64,000 nt of DNA from Owenia fusiformis (GCA_903813345.2 CAIIXF020000010.1:35765425-35829424), one strand, 5' to 3'. Shown: positions 10,897-22,534, numbered from the stretch's first letter. The notes: generated by a model from the letters alone, not told the origin. A program made the numbers and translations.

Positions 10897-12264
10897 GGTA
10901 AAATTCAGACTTACTTAAAGCATTACATTCTTTTTTCTGAGTACCTGGAATCAGAAAAATCATATAATATTTGAAATCTGATCTGAATTACCTTTCATTT
11001 GTGTAAAATAATGGTAAACTTCAGAGGAATTTTTGCAAAAAAATTTGCAGAACAGGGATGTTGTATGTTATATGTTATGAACAAGAAATTATATTTTTCT
11101 AACAAACCAACAAATAAAACTGGATCCTGAATTTTTACTTTGGCAAAATGATCAAACTGCAAGAGGAGGTGAACTGAGCCATGTTGGAAGTGAATGAAAT
11201 CTATTGGTGCCTGCAAAATAATATGCGCTCTCAAATTAACCATTTGACAATTATACACAGTCTATCTAATGGCAATTGAAATTCCTGCAAAACTGAAGCA
11301 CACTCCGGTCCCCTTATTTATCCAGGAAATGCCAGAATGAAGAAGTATTGCCACGTCCAAAAGTATAAGGGGAGAATATATGGACCCTGTAAAAAATTGC
11401 ATTTATAGAACAGGTAATGGGTACACAAAAGGCTAGAAGAGTGCTAAAGCTCTCAAAAATGGCTATAATGTGGATCAAGGGCCACTATGGTGCATCAATT
11501 TGCAAAAATGCTGGTGATATAGGCCTAGATGCTATTAAGGTTTAAAGGCCTCCTTAGATATGTTATACATAGCTTTTTGGAAAGTTTCAGAATGTAATAT
11601 TGATGTTCCCAATCTACAGAAATGACAATTTACTAAATTCGCAACGCTCAGTGTTTAGTGGCTTCATTCATATGGGAGGAGGCCCAGTGATCAGAAAAAT
11701 GGGAAAGAGGGGGGAGGGCAGTTATGTTATATCTATTATTTCCATACTATATTTCCAAGTAAAATAACAAAGTAGGCATATGGTGCAGAGCTTATACTGA
11801 GCAGGAAACACCATTTCTACATTGTAGTATCTACATAGTTAAAGCAATAGCATATTGTTTATCAAGGATCTCTTGATGTATATTAAACATGTACAAAATT
11901 TGACATAGATAATATTCGGTGAGACTAGGTTATGCGGAAAGGAGAAGTGATTTTAAAGGATATTTAAATGAGGGTAAAGTAGAAGACATTACGACTTATC
12001 ATTTACTCTGTTCCATATTTTTGATAATTCTACTTTTATTGATTTTTCTCCGTATTTATTTTTAAACTTGTGTAAGCATTGTCAATCTTTATTTTTAGTT
12101 TCATGGTCACGTGTGTCAACATTGGAAGAATAACATTGTTTGAACGGGTGATGAGGAAAGTTATCAGGTTTATTTATATTTTGATATGCAAAATATGCAA
12201 CATTGAGGTTAAATATGTCATAAATATTTAGGATCCCAAGATCTATCAATAAAGGGGTGGCATG
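10897..12264. other. Non-coding, no recognised feature
   Basis: AT-rich sequence with no motif-bearing ORF and no clear inverted repeat. Confidence 0.4.
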
Positions 12265-12640
12265 AACTGTAACCTAGGCACAATCAAAATAACCACTGAT
12301 ATCGGTGTTAAGCTCGAAAAAGAGGACATAGACGCATGTCACAGGATTGGACATAAACCAGGTAAGAATGGTGCCACCTCAAAACCAAGATCATCAAATT
12401 CAAGGGACAGGAACAAAACGATAAGTTCATAAAATATCATTAAAGGAACAGTGATTGGCATTAACGAGGACATTTCGAATAAGAATATGGGACTTACTAA
12501 CTGCCTAAAAAATAGTAGGCAATAGTAGGAGAAGGCAATTTCTGGTACACTAGAAAATTTAACAAATCTGGAAAAAAGTTTATAATTGAATTGCCAAATG
12601 GATGGGCACGCGATATGGTAAAATATGTTAGGTCTTCTAT
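12265..12640 (+). pseudogene. LINE ORF1-like relic
   Basis: Broken frames read KLEKEDIDACHRIGHKPGKN, then KGTVIGINEDISNKNMGLTN, then a run whose other frame gives a KFNKSGKKFIIELPNGW-like strand. The order I-x-A-CHRIG, then INEDxS, then a final strand matches the ORF1p of CR1/L2/Jockey-type non-LTR elements, an RNA-binding chaperone. Stops occur after about 12420 and at the CAATAG near 12525, so it is dead. No adjacent ORF2 was found. Confidence 0.6.
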
Positions 12641-13001
12641 GATTTATTTTAAATGATACACTTCAAGGATATGAGATCTATTTAAAAAAGGCACATAACA
12701 GACATAAATAAAGATGACCATTACGTATGGGAATGTGTGAATATATTGGGGCCAAACAATTTTAATTTATACCTGTTCTATAATTGTATTTTACAAAGGC
12801 ATGCGATTTAAACAAAATAAAACAAATACATACACACATATATATTTTTATAAAAAACATGTGTTTTAGTTACCCATACTAGCTATACTATAAAATGGTG
12901 AAGTTGAGAGGTGTCCCACTGCCTCTACATTTGCTGAAATATGCCATTTGACAGGAAGAAACAGGTAAAAAACTTGGACTAAATGGCAAAGGCATTGGTA
13001 T

Positions 13002-13368
13002 TTGAAGGTATCACAACATAATGTCTCAATCAAAGTTGAACAAGATGAGCCAGATGCAGCTGTAGAACCCAAGCTACCAGAGCTTTTAGAAGATATCCAT
13101 GAAGAATCTGATACAACTGGCAAACAATCTGAAGACAAACCCAATCAAAGATTCCATCAAGACCCATCCAATCACATGATGCAGATATATTGAGGATAGG
13201 TTCCCATTATTGTCCAGTCTTGTGTTTGGTGATACCCTGAACAATTGTTCCATGAGAGAGAGGATGTTCTATGTTGCTGGGAACATTGTCAGAGCTCAGA
13301 AGACAAGACTGAGAACTGAAACTGACAAGTTTGTATTTCAAAATCTTAAAGTAATTCATGTAGCTTAG
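13002..13368 (+). pseudogene. hAT transposase C-terminal relic
   Basis: The frame 13189-13368 reads EDRFPLLSSLVFGD, then CSMRERMFYVAGNIVRAQK, then TDKFVFQNLK. This corresponds to the hAT dimerisation motif (ERxFSxAGNIVxxxRxxL, then a hydrophobic helix). The preceding frame (13002-13193) is acidic with EQDEPDAAVEPKLPELLEDI. It could be the acidic linker seen before this domain in hATs, but it is in another frame and that part is uncertain. Unlike the hAT relic at 4972, this one has an FYVAGNIV-type motif, so they come from different families. Confidence 0.6.
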
Positions 13369-14057
13369 TCTACATCTTCAGTACTAAGACTTGCCTTCTG
13401 AGTGATGATCATTGGACCATGCTTAATCAATCATGAGTAGAAACTTGACACTAGTGGACATTAGCTAGCTTTAGGACATTCATTAGTTTCACACTGTTAA
13501 TGTTCGCAGTACGGCGGTTGCCACATTTGTCTTGTTAACCCATTTGTTCTTATAAAAAAATAGTTACATACTTACATAGGTAGTACAGTTTGTATTGTAT
13601 TGTTTATATTGTTACTCGTATCAAAAGATAATGTATCTTGGGCACCCTAATAATAACTGATCATAAATCTTCGATCCTCTTTATTGACCAAAGGTGTCTT
13701 GATCAAGCCCCCATGCATCTACTCATTTAGTTGATAAGATTCAATATTGCAAAGCTACATACAGACCAGCTTAAACTCTAATCATATCCGACACATTGTC
13801 CTGAGTTCCAATAAAATCAACAACAATGAATAAAACAGTGGATAGCATAGCCCAACATGAACATTTTATCATGGAAGATCTGCCGGTTTCTAAGTCATGT
13901 TTAGATAAAATATGTGAAGCGCCACAGGTATATAAACAAATCTTGAAAGTTATTGAATATGTCATTGAAGATTAGGCGCTATATAACAACAAATATGTCG
14001 ATAATCCTAGATAACCTAAGTCAAACATAAGAGCGCATGTTGCAAACCGAAGATTAA
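13369..14057. other. Non-coding, no recognised feature
   Basis: AT-rich spacer. Nothing supportable seen. Confidence 0.4.
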
Positions 14058-14313
14058 TTGTCCGCGATAATGAACTATTCTGCAACCCCCACTCCAGTGA
14101 CCGGATCAAGTCCGTCTCAGCTATTGTTAGCTAGACTGATAATAACCAAGTTACCAACAAGCACTGAAAATTCAAATCCTTATTTGACCAGTGAAAGTGA
14201 AACCAAGTGTTATGATTTTAATGCCAAAGTTCAAGATAGGTATTTCAACAAATCTCAGTAAGATATCGCCAGGCCAGTCAGTAAGAGTTAGGCTGGATAA
14301 TCTTAAATCATAG
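14058..14313 (+). pseudogene. Ty3-like integrase C-terminal fragment (plus strand)
   Basis: Reads MNYSATPTPVTGSSPSQLLL, then RLIITKLPTSTE, then a linker to RYFNKSQ. After a frameshift at about 14256-14260 it reads ISPGQSVRVRLDNLKS and a stop at 14311-14313. The order Y-x-x-TP-x-x-G-x-SP-x-QLL, then an R-x-x-x-T-x-LP strand, then a PGxxVRVR strand is the known end of the Ty3/gypsy integrase catalytic domain and its C-terminal SH3-like DNA-binding region. It is a fragment with no neighbouring RT. Confidence 0.7.
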
Positions 14314-14361
14314 AGAGATTCTTATTAGGTTATAGGACCTAGTGACTCTCGAAGATTCTAT

Positions 14362-14795
14362 CTAATCAGGTCTAGGAAAGGGTAGATCTTTCACAGGAGT
14401 AGGAAGTATCTGTTTGGGGATTAAATTGGGAGTTTCTTTATTATCATCTTCTCTCAAACTGGGATTTTTCTGTACATGGTCAGATTTTACAGGGTCGTTG
14501 GTTTTACTCAAATTGCTGCAATTACGCCTGAATAATTTACCATTCTCTGTCTTAATCTGTCTTCCATGTAAAAATTGACTGGGATTGAGACCTATTGTTA
14601 GGCGTTGGGCTCATGAAGAATGTTATATGATCCTTGGTATTAATAACGTGCTTGGCAGTCTGAACTGCACGTTTTGTGAGACCGTTGCATTACGGGAATC
14701 TTGGGGAAGAGGTTGCATGCTTTAAGTCCATTTCTTTTGCAAATTCTTGGAATTCATTTGATGCAAACTGGGGACCATTGTGTGATATCACACCT
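14362..14795 (-). pseudogene. Ty3-like integrase fragment (minus strand)
   Basis: On the minus strand, 14795 to about 14690 reads HNGPQFASNEFQEFAKEMDL, then KHATSSPRFP. This is the integrase core DNGPQF motif with Asp changed to His. After a frameshift it continues as GLNPSQFLHGRQIKTENGKL and a polar tail ending at the TAG complement 14362-14364. It covers the same part of Pol as the plus-strand fragment next door but in the opposite orientation and with different sequence. These are two separate insertions or a rearranged element. Confidence 0.68.
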
Positions 14796-14848
14796 TCAGG
14801 CCTCGTAGACTATCATGAACGCAAACATCAGTTCTGATCTCGCGAACT

Positions 14849-15046
14849 ATGTTCCTTAAATTCAAATCACAATTCTCACATCATGAACATGAAATCTTTA
14901 GTCGTGCACCACCATTTCCTGAACACTGTGCATATGAAAACAGATCAGAGATGATCAGACACAAAATCATTTTGTCTATAAAAGACAAAGATTTATTGGA
15001 GCGTGTACCACAGTACTGCAAATCCTGTAAAATTGGCCAACATTAA
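14849..15046 (+). pseudogene. Gag-like fragment
   Basis: The 65-codon ORF ends PFPEHCAYENRSEMIRHKII, then LSIKDKDLLERV. The ExxMIRxxIxxxxxDKxLxERL pattern is common in the last capsid helices of Ty3-type Gag proteins. It is short and isolated among integrase fragments. Confidence 0.4.
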
Positions 15047-15621
15047 TGTCAAACTCAAAAGCCATTAATCACAACATCTGGCTCTGCTGCTGCTAGCAGA
15101 AGCCAGCTCTGGCATTAAACCTGGCTCTAAGAATATTCTACTCCCCAACTTTCTCTCTATTTCTCTGAACATTCTAGTCTTTTCTGTCAACAAATTAATT
15201 AACAGGCCATTACTTTGATATGTTCCACACTTCCTAGAATTACAAAACTCTAAGTAGGTGCTTTAGTTTTAAAGATATAGGTTGTTCAAATTAGGAGGTT
15301 TACTTTATATCAGCTGATCACAAGCATGATATTAAAAGTGAAATTTCACATAAAGATCAAAATTTTATTTCAATAAAAGTTACATCATTTTAAAGAGCAA
15401 AGAACATGGATTAAAACTTTAACAGGAATATTTCTGACTCAGATCTTAATCAACAGTGAAAGAGCGAGAATCAAAGGAATGTACTTACAGTATACAATAA
15501 GCTGGATCTAAACTGTTATAATTAATAGCTATGTATGCTTAAAGTACTTTACAGGACAATGTAATATTTCTTCAAAGCTTTCAAGATTGCATCAATTAAC
15601 TATTGATTACAAATTATCACA
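15047..15621. other. 5' flank of the RAG1-like transposase
   Basis: No ORF. A GC-rich imperfect hairpin lies at 15078-15106 (CTGGC-TCTGCTG against CAGAAGCCAG). GTACTTACAGT at 15481-15491 has an exact inverted copy at 18974-18984 beyond the gene. No convincing TIR, TATA box or target duplication was located. Confidence 0.4.
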
Positions 15622-18600
15622 ATGGAAAACCATAAAATGTATTTAGATAATACATGTCGAATCTGTGGAGAAAGGGCACAAAAAGGATCGGATATACGCT
15701 ATAAGAAAAAGCCATTCTATTGTGAACGATTCCAAATAATGATGTTAGAATATTATGAAATTGATATAAGTAAAGATGTTGGTGACATACACCCCAAAAA
15801 AATATGTCAAACATGTTATAAGAGAATGTGCAATGCCCATAGATCAAAAAACAAAAAGTCATTTAAACTCTTTAACTTCAAAGAACATACTCGAAGAAGT
15901 TGTAGCCTTTGTATTAAGTATGAGGATAGGAAAATTGCAGGAAGACCAAAAAAGAGTAAAGGTCTTGATACTCAAACAGATGAAATTCAGCATAATGATG
16001 GCAGTTCAATAACATCAATGGATACCACACCTGAGATTGTACTCCATACAAGTAAACATAATGATGACAGTTCAATAACATCAATGGATACCACACCTGA
16101 GATTGTACTCCATACAAGTAAACATAATGATGACAGTTCAATAACATCAATGGATACCACACCTGAGATTGTACTCCATACAAGTAAACATAATGATGAC
16201 AGTTCAATAACATCAATGGATACCACACCTGAGATTGTACTCCATACAAGTAAACATAATGATGACAGCTCAATAACATCAATTGATACCACACCTGAGA
16301 TTGTAATCCATACAAGTAAACATAATGATGACAGTTCAATAACATCAAGGGTTACCACACCTGAGACTGTACTACGTATGAGTAAACATAATGATGACAG
16401 TTCAATAACATCAATGGATACCACACCTGAAATTGTACTCCATACAAGTAAACATAATGATGACAGTTCAATAACATCAATGGATACCACACCTGAGATT
16501 GTACTCCATACAAGTACACCTAAGGAACAAAATCAAGTTCAATTGAAGGACTGTGCTACTTCTCCAATTACACTAACTACACCTCACAAGACATCTGCTG
16601 CCGATATCATTTCTAGAAAAGTTACATCTCCAACATCGCGGATCGATGAACAGGTGGGATTAAATGTTATCAGGAGGAAGCTTAATATGTCGTCGTCTGA
16701 TACAATTTCATTTCAAAACACAAAAGGTCGACCCGTGGTTCTAAAAAAACTTGTAATGCCCACAAAAGAAAGTTGTGTAGCAGGACCTTCATCTTTAAAG
16801 AAAAGAAATAAAGCAATTAATGATGTATCTTCTAAGATGTCAGGTACCTCATCATTCCTCAAACAAAGAAAAAGCTCTACATCAGAGAAAATAGTGATTG
16901 ACAGCGAACCCTCATTAGCCATGAAAACACTTTTAAATATGTCTTGGACAAAATATGATGAAGGTAGAGACATGTTGAAAGATCGAGGGGTGCACCTTAA
17001 GTCTCAATCCACATTGAGGAAAGAACGAAAAAAACTCTTAACTCCCAATATAAAAAATACCACAATAAATGCGAGTGTCAAAGCTGAGGGATCAGCATCA
17101 AGCATAAAGGGTTACAAAAATCAGGAGGAAGTTGTATCGCATATTGACGATCTACCATCATTTGTATCTAATCTATTAGATGAGTATGACGCAACTGACA
17201 AATTGACAAGGTCTTTTCAAGATGATGAGCAATGGCTAAAAATTGGTAAGTACAATAGTTGAATAATTGAGTTTTTTTGAAAATATTAATCAACTGAATA
17301 ATTGATTATTTAATTATTGTTACAGTGATACAAAATTAGTTCGAATTTCCACCATAATAGATTATTTGATAAATGGTTTTAAATCCTTCCTCTTCAGGCG
17401 GGGATCATGGACGGGGAACATTTAAACTGTGCTTGCAGTCATGCAATGTTGAAAAACCGAACGCAAAACAAAACACAATAATATTTGCCATTACAGAAGC
17501 TAAGGACAGTATTCACTCAAACATTGTAAAATTGAATGACATAATTAGTGAAGACATCTTCAACCTTCAGCTTTTGACTTGGAGAGACAGGCCCGTTAGA
17601 GTATATGTTTATGGAGATTATGCTTTTTTGGCAACGATATATGGTATTTCTGGAGCGCAAGGGAAATACCCGTGTTTGTGGTGCACGATCCGAAAAGATG
17701 ATCTTGATATTCCGAGTCACCTGAGATCATCACGTGAAAGGACATTAAAATCGCTATGTGATGATCATACAAAGTTCAAAAACGAAGGTAAAGGAGTCCT
17801 GTCAAATGCGTCAAGTTACAACAATGTGATTCATAAACCTTTGTGGCCTATAGAAATATCTCATGTCTGTCCTCCCTACCTCCATATATTACTCGGCATT
17901 GTAAAGGTACATCACGATATGCTTGAACGTGAATTGCATAAGATAGATCTACATATTGCTAAACTGATGGCCAGAAAGAGTAGCCCATTAGGAGAGACAC
18001 TTTATGATCAATATGTTAAATCCCTCAGAAATAGAATGATCATACTGAGCAAAACAGGACATCTTGAAAATGAGATTCAATTCATGGAAACTGAAAATGA
18101 AAAATTGAAGGCAGGTGCAACATTAGCAAGTTTCCACAAGAAACTGAGGAAACTGGAGACCAAACTCGATGTAAAATCTGGACCCATGGTAGAGCACCTA
18201 AATCAAGTTATTCTCAAGAAACAAAACATAATTCAGACAGATTACCACAGCAGGCAATTCACTGGTAATCATTGCCACAGATACATCAAAAAGAAAGTGA
18301 GGAAGGAAATTAGACACGGCCTGAATCAAAAAGTTAAAGAGTTAACAAAAAATCCCAAAATTCATGAAACCGTGAACACTATTGGACATACATTTGGAAC
18401 CCTCAATCGGCTGTACTTCAACATTCACAAAGCTGTTAGCCATATGCTACCTATACCTGTAACAGAAATACCAGGAATAGAGACAAATATTGAGTTGTAC
18501 ATGCAATTCTTCCGAGATAACTGCAATAGAAAAACTACACCAAAAATGCACTTTCTGGAAGACCATGTAGTCCCTTGGATTCAGAAGTGGGGCTATGGAC

Positions 18601-18800
18601 TTGGTCTTCATGGAGAAAGTGGGTGCGAGAGTATCCATCATGAAATCAACAAGATGACAAATTTCAAGTCTGTCATTGACAAAAAAGTGAAATACATGGG
18701 GATTATGAAAGAGCATCACCTGTCTGTTAAGCCAAACTTGCAAAAATATTGCAAAGCAAAAACAAAAAAATCAAAATTATCAAAACTACTCAACAAGTAG
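15622..18800 (+). CDS. RAG1-like/CMC-clan transposase with RAG1-type N-terminal zinc module, two exons, intact
   Basis: Exon 1 (15622-17245) and exon 2 (17398-18800) join in phase over a GTAAGT...TCTTCAG intron to give about 1008 residues without a stop. N-terminus: zinc ligands C12-x2-C15, H57/C62-x2-C65 and H89/C94-x2-C97, then an AT-hook-like GRPKKSKG (107-114). This is the pattern of the RAG1 N-terminal region, also known in the mollusc N-RAG-TP transposon. Residues 124-299 are eight 22-residue repeats. The core has D544 in GGDHGRG, D615 in YGDYAF, C634-LW-C637, H926-x4-H931 and E948 in HGESG. Mouse RAG1 has D600, D708, C727-x2-C730, H937-x4-H942 and E962. The D-to-C gap is 19 in both, and the C-C and H-H spacings are identical. 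It should cut and join its own element's ends in the nucleus. Transib and CMC share this zinc/DDE layout, so the exact superfamily is open. The ATG at 15622 is the first in frame before the zinc module. Confidence 0.85.
15991..16518 (+). repeat. Eight tandem 66-bp repeats inside the transposase CDS
   Basis: Each 66-bp unit encodes 22 residues, consensus HNDDSSITSMDTTPEIVLHT followed by SK. Copies 1-4, 7 and 8 are nearly identical. Copy 5 has I for M and for L, and copy 6 is most diverged (RVTTPETVLRM). The unit is rich in Ser/Thr with SSITS and TTPE motifs, possible phosphorylation sites. Because 66 is a multiple of 3, both strands stay open across the array, which creates long false antisense ORFs. 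Confidence 0.95.
17246..17397 (+). other. Intron of the RAG1-like transposase
   Basis: Donor GTAAGT at 17246 and pyrimidine-rich acceptor TTCCTCTTCAG ending at 17397. The split codon G|GC restores a continuous IGGDHGRGTFKL motif. A decoy acceptor (TTGTTACAG) about 70 bp upstream would lead directly into a stop, which supports the downstream choice. Confidence 0.85.
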
Positions 18801-20375
18801 TTATTAAAAACGCAATAGTGACAGAGCATGGAAAAGAAATATTTAGAGATACAATGCTACAAATATACACTATAGTGACAAAATAATTCAAGAACAATAA
18901 TCATGCATATACCATATATCTGATAGTATGTCTCTGAGTGTATGGACTCTTGATTGAATGCATAGCTAAACAGACTGTAAGTACAGCTTTTGACTTTTTA
19001 GTGACTTTTTACTTGTTTTTGGAAATTAATTAAAATAGTTATAGGGGTTAGTAAGACATGAGATGAATTGTAAATGGTAGATTTCTCTATTCCGAATAAT
19101 TCTGTATTTTTTCATAATATATAAATTCTGATCAAGATATGATTTTTTACTTTAAAAAACATAAGCATACTTCTGAATTGGCCTATATTCACAAACACTG
19201 TGCATTTGACCATCAATGGAATGTTCCTATTTATTCACATATTACAAAAGGGTTCTCTGTGAATTTTATACCATTGTGAAGAGAATTAATTTTATGTTAA
19301 ATATATATAACTTCTAAAATGATTTGTTGTTCAAGCACAATAAAATAAGGTAAAGTTGTAAGTCGGTTTAATTCCAAAAGTCAGCTCCTAGCATAACTGA
19401 TTTTAATGCTATGGTATCAAGTTAAGCCAGTGTTAGCAGTTAAATCTAAGCGCGCTATCCTGATATGTGGTAATTAATCATTCTAGCAAGCCTGAGATCA
19501 TGACATTAATGTTAACATAGGCTACAGTACTGTGGTACAGACAATAGCAATGTCATGTGATTTGACGTGAGAGAAAACAATTAAATTGGTCCAGAATCAC
19601 GAGTTGATTACATTCCAGTGCCAAGGAAGATTAGCTGACACAAGCAAAGTCAATAATATCAATCGTTATACACTAAATCAACCTACAAACAGCAGACAGA
19701 CCAGCCATCCCAGTGGAATCCTACATGAGACAAATATGACTATGTCCACAGAGATCATAAAGCTAGATGTCCAGCACAAGGACAGATTTGCTGTAAATCG
19801 CAGGCCATTTGAGCTCTGCGTGTTTTCCTGCAGTGTATTTCCAAATCTTGCGTGCGAGAGTTAAACAAAATAGCTGCACCTAGGAAATAATTTGTTGAAA
19901 TTTATCTTTTTTTCTGATCAATAAGTTAATAAACATAAGATACCAAGGGTGAGGCAATACCTCCCAACATGGTAGACGGAGTTTGATACAGAGAAGACGG
20001 TATGAAATGCCGTCTGTGCTTTCAATCTGGAAAAAGAAATATACTTACAAGAATCAGAGGTTTCTAAGACTACCAGCATAGTTCCTTAACAAGACTTGCT
20101 GAGTGGAGGATTGACTGACATTGGTATAGTCTTAATGATTTAAAACACTTTTTAAACCCTAGTTAAACACTAGATCGAGTAGGAATGATAAGAGATTGAA
20201 ATTTATTTTATCTAAATAGTATCACCCTTAATTTTTAGCAAATAGTAAGACAAGGACAAACTTTTCAGAATGAACACTTCAATGAATAGGGGAATGCGTC
20301 AAACTTCAACGTATGTTGTTACTTTGGTATGGGGTTACTTCAATGGGCTATTTCGGTACCCCAAAAAAGACATAA
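18801..20375. other. 3' flank of transposase, mostly non-coding
   Basis: AT-rich. The inverted 11-mer ACTGTAAGTAC lies at 18974-18984 with CATAGCTA just inside it. A 92-codon ORF at 19586-19864 has no recognisable domain and is left unassigned. Confidence 0.4.
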
Positions 20376-20540
20376 GATGAAGATGAACAACACTTTATCA
20401 TGATGTGTAAGAAGAATACAACAGAAAGAAAACTTCTGTTTGACACCCTTACACAATTTAATTTTGTAGGAAGTCCTGACTTTATTTTCAAAAAGCTTTT
20501 GTCTCATAAAAATTCTTATGTTATTTTACATCTAGCATAG
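20376..20540 (+). pseudogene. LINE reverse-transcriptase C-terminal relic
   Basis: Reads DEDEQHFIMMCKKNTTERKL, then LFDTLTQF and a FIFKKLLSHKN segment, with a stop at 20538-20540. E-D-E-x-HF-x-x-x-C-x-x-x-x-x-x-R-x-x-LF is the hallmark of the last zinc-like motif of CR1/Jockey-type LINE ORF2 proteins. Only the tail is present, as expected of 5'-truncated LINE copies. Confidence 0.65.
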
Positions 20541-20826
20541 TTCATTTATCATTCATTCAAAAAACTGGATAAATATTGTGACAATGATACATCACACTGA
20601 TGTTTTAAATTCTGTTATGTTTGTTTGTATTTTACAACTATCTCATATTTTTGTATTTTACATTTTGCGATGCTGTAATTGTATTTTACAACTTTGTATT
20701 TTTCCTATGAAGTAGTTAGTTTAGTCTTAGTTTAATTTTGTATATTGTAGTTTGTAGTGACTAATATGTCATTGCAATGACATCAGAGAGTCAATGAAAG
20801 ATATATATGACCAAACCTCGAAAGTT
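20541..20826 (+). mobile_element. Probable LINE 3' UTR with an 18-bp palindrome
   Basis: Directly downstream of the LINE ORF2 tail. It contains repeated TGTATTTTAC motifs and, at about 20755-20815, a block with the palindrome ATGTCATTG/CAATGACAT followed by AGAGTCAAT-AAAGATATATAT. A closely similar block occurs inverted at about 28145-28215, which suggests a shared LINE 3' end. Confidence 0.5.
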
Positions 20827-20907
20827 ACAGACCCCCAACGTTTTACAGACGCCCAACTTTTTACAGACGCCCAACTTTTTACAGATGCCCAACGTTTTAC
20901 AGACACC
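20827..20907. repeat. 18-bp tandem repeat, about 4.5 copies
   Basis: Consensus ACAGACGCCCAACTTTTT with G/T variation in the last part. The copies are in phase and similar enough to be recent. Confidence 0.85.
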
Positions 20908-22534
20908 ACGGATTTGAGTCAATTAGGTTTATTGCTATAATGTTAACAGGATTGGAAACAGGAATTAAATACTTACTTGAACTTGCACAGGTATGTTTAC
21001 AAGTCTTATAGTATCATATCACTCAAAATTATAACTGTAATTGAATCTATTAGTCTCATTTGACTGTTTCTTGTTCACAGGCAAGATCCCGTCAGCAGAG
21101 TTTTGGCAAAGGATATGGGGTTTTCTGAATTGTGTACATCAGTCTATACGATGACCAATCAAATATCGCAATATGATCACGTGATCAATCGCAAGCACAC
21201 ATTTTCCAAGAGTTAACCAATGATACCTGTTCATAAAGAGGTGAATATGTGACTGTCTGCCAAAGTGCTGGCTGCTTGTTTCCAAAAAAATTATATGGCA
21301 GGACTTTTTGAAAGAAACATTGACTCAAGTCCATGCCTGACACTGTGACAGTTCATAAATAAAACACAAAGTGCTCATCGATACTGGCTATCGAGATACA
21401 TCATCAGTCTCCATTCTTGGACAGAGAAATGAACAGTGCAATGAAAAAGTTGACCACGATGCATGAATATGACCATGTTAACTCCCTGACATCGGATCGA
21501 TCATATATGATTGATTTTACGTTGCCGATGTCATGATTTTATATCAAATTATGATCTCAATTCAGACCCTACTTACCGTTGTTTCTCTGAAGATCTCACT
21601 ATATTTTATGTTCAACTCCGTGTAATCATGTCATAAAATTTAATATTAAATGCTTATAACATGTGTTTACTGTCTTTGTATTCTTTTGAAACAAATTAAA
21701 AAATTATTTTTGTTTTGAAATGTCATTTTAGTGATCAAACTGTTAGGTTAGGGTTATAATTGTATAAAGCTTAAGAAATACTTTCTGGGCTTTGCTGAAA
21801 AATATAAATCATTGATTTCGGGGTTTCGAGTTTTACCACTTGAGATGCTGAAGGATGTATGAATTGTTTAAGACATTGGCGCTGAACTCACAATTTTTTC
21901 ACTTGGCACCTTTTGAGGTAGATCCCGGCTATGGCATTTATGGTTGAAAAATAGGGATCGAAACCAGCCATAGTTTTCTCCTGATGACCATTGTGAATTA
22001 TTGCGTTTTATGGACTATGGCAATGGATTTTGTGAATGGATGTTGACCCTTTGAAACGCCTATGGACTTGGAGACTGGATTTTATCTACCCCACATCATT
22101 TGAGACTGAATGCTCCATCTTGTATGAGTACTTGTATCTACAACTATTTTTGATATTATGAGTATTGGATATCAATTTCTAATTTTTTCTTCAACATGTA
22201 TTGTAATGACTTCAGTATGAATGAAATGTCCCTTGATGTTCTGGTCTTGCATTGTGATATCGGTTGTTGAATGATTGGGGGAAAGGGGGTATTAGACATT
22301 GTTTCTTTTCACGTTAGATCATGGTTTTGAGATATATGGGGTTTGTTTTTCTTAACTTGTATGCACTTAGATTTTTCTTTTTCTTGCTAAGTTCCATTAC
22401 AACTTTTGGTCCTTTCACCTTGGCACTCGTGCTTAGATATTTAATGGTATAGCCTTGTTTCGCGCAATTTTTGAAAATGGCAGGAACCGGGCCCCTAGTG
22501 TGGCAAAAGACAAGGCTATAAGGGGTTTTAGAGT
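20908..22534. other. Non-coding with one hairpin
   Basis: No recognisable coding sequence. TGACATCGG at 21487-21495 pairs with CCGATGTCA at 21525-21533, with an inner ATCGATCATATATGATTGAT that can also fold, giving a 47-bp cruciform-prone site. Confidence 0.4.

Noticed and set aside
15914-16490. Long minus-strand ORFs over the transposase repeats
   Set aside because: The 66-bp unit keeps all frames open. The peptides are pure repeat and have no other support.
14924-19208. AACACTGTGCAT direct repeats as transposase element ends
   Set aside because: They are in the same orientation, not inverted, and the left one lies within a gag-like reading frame; a 12-mer match at this distance is expected by chance.
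19586-19864. 92-codon ORF downstream of the transposase
   Set aside because: No recognisable domain; composition not distinctive enough to claim a gene.
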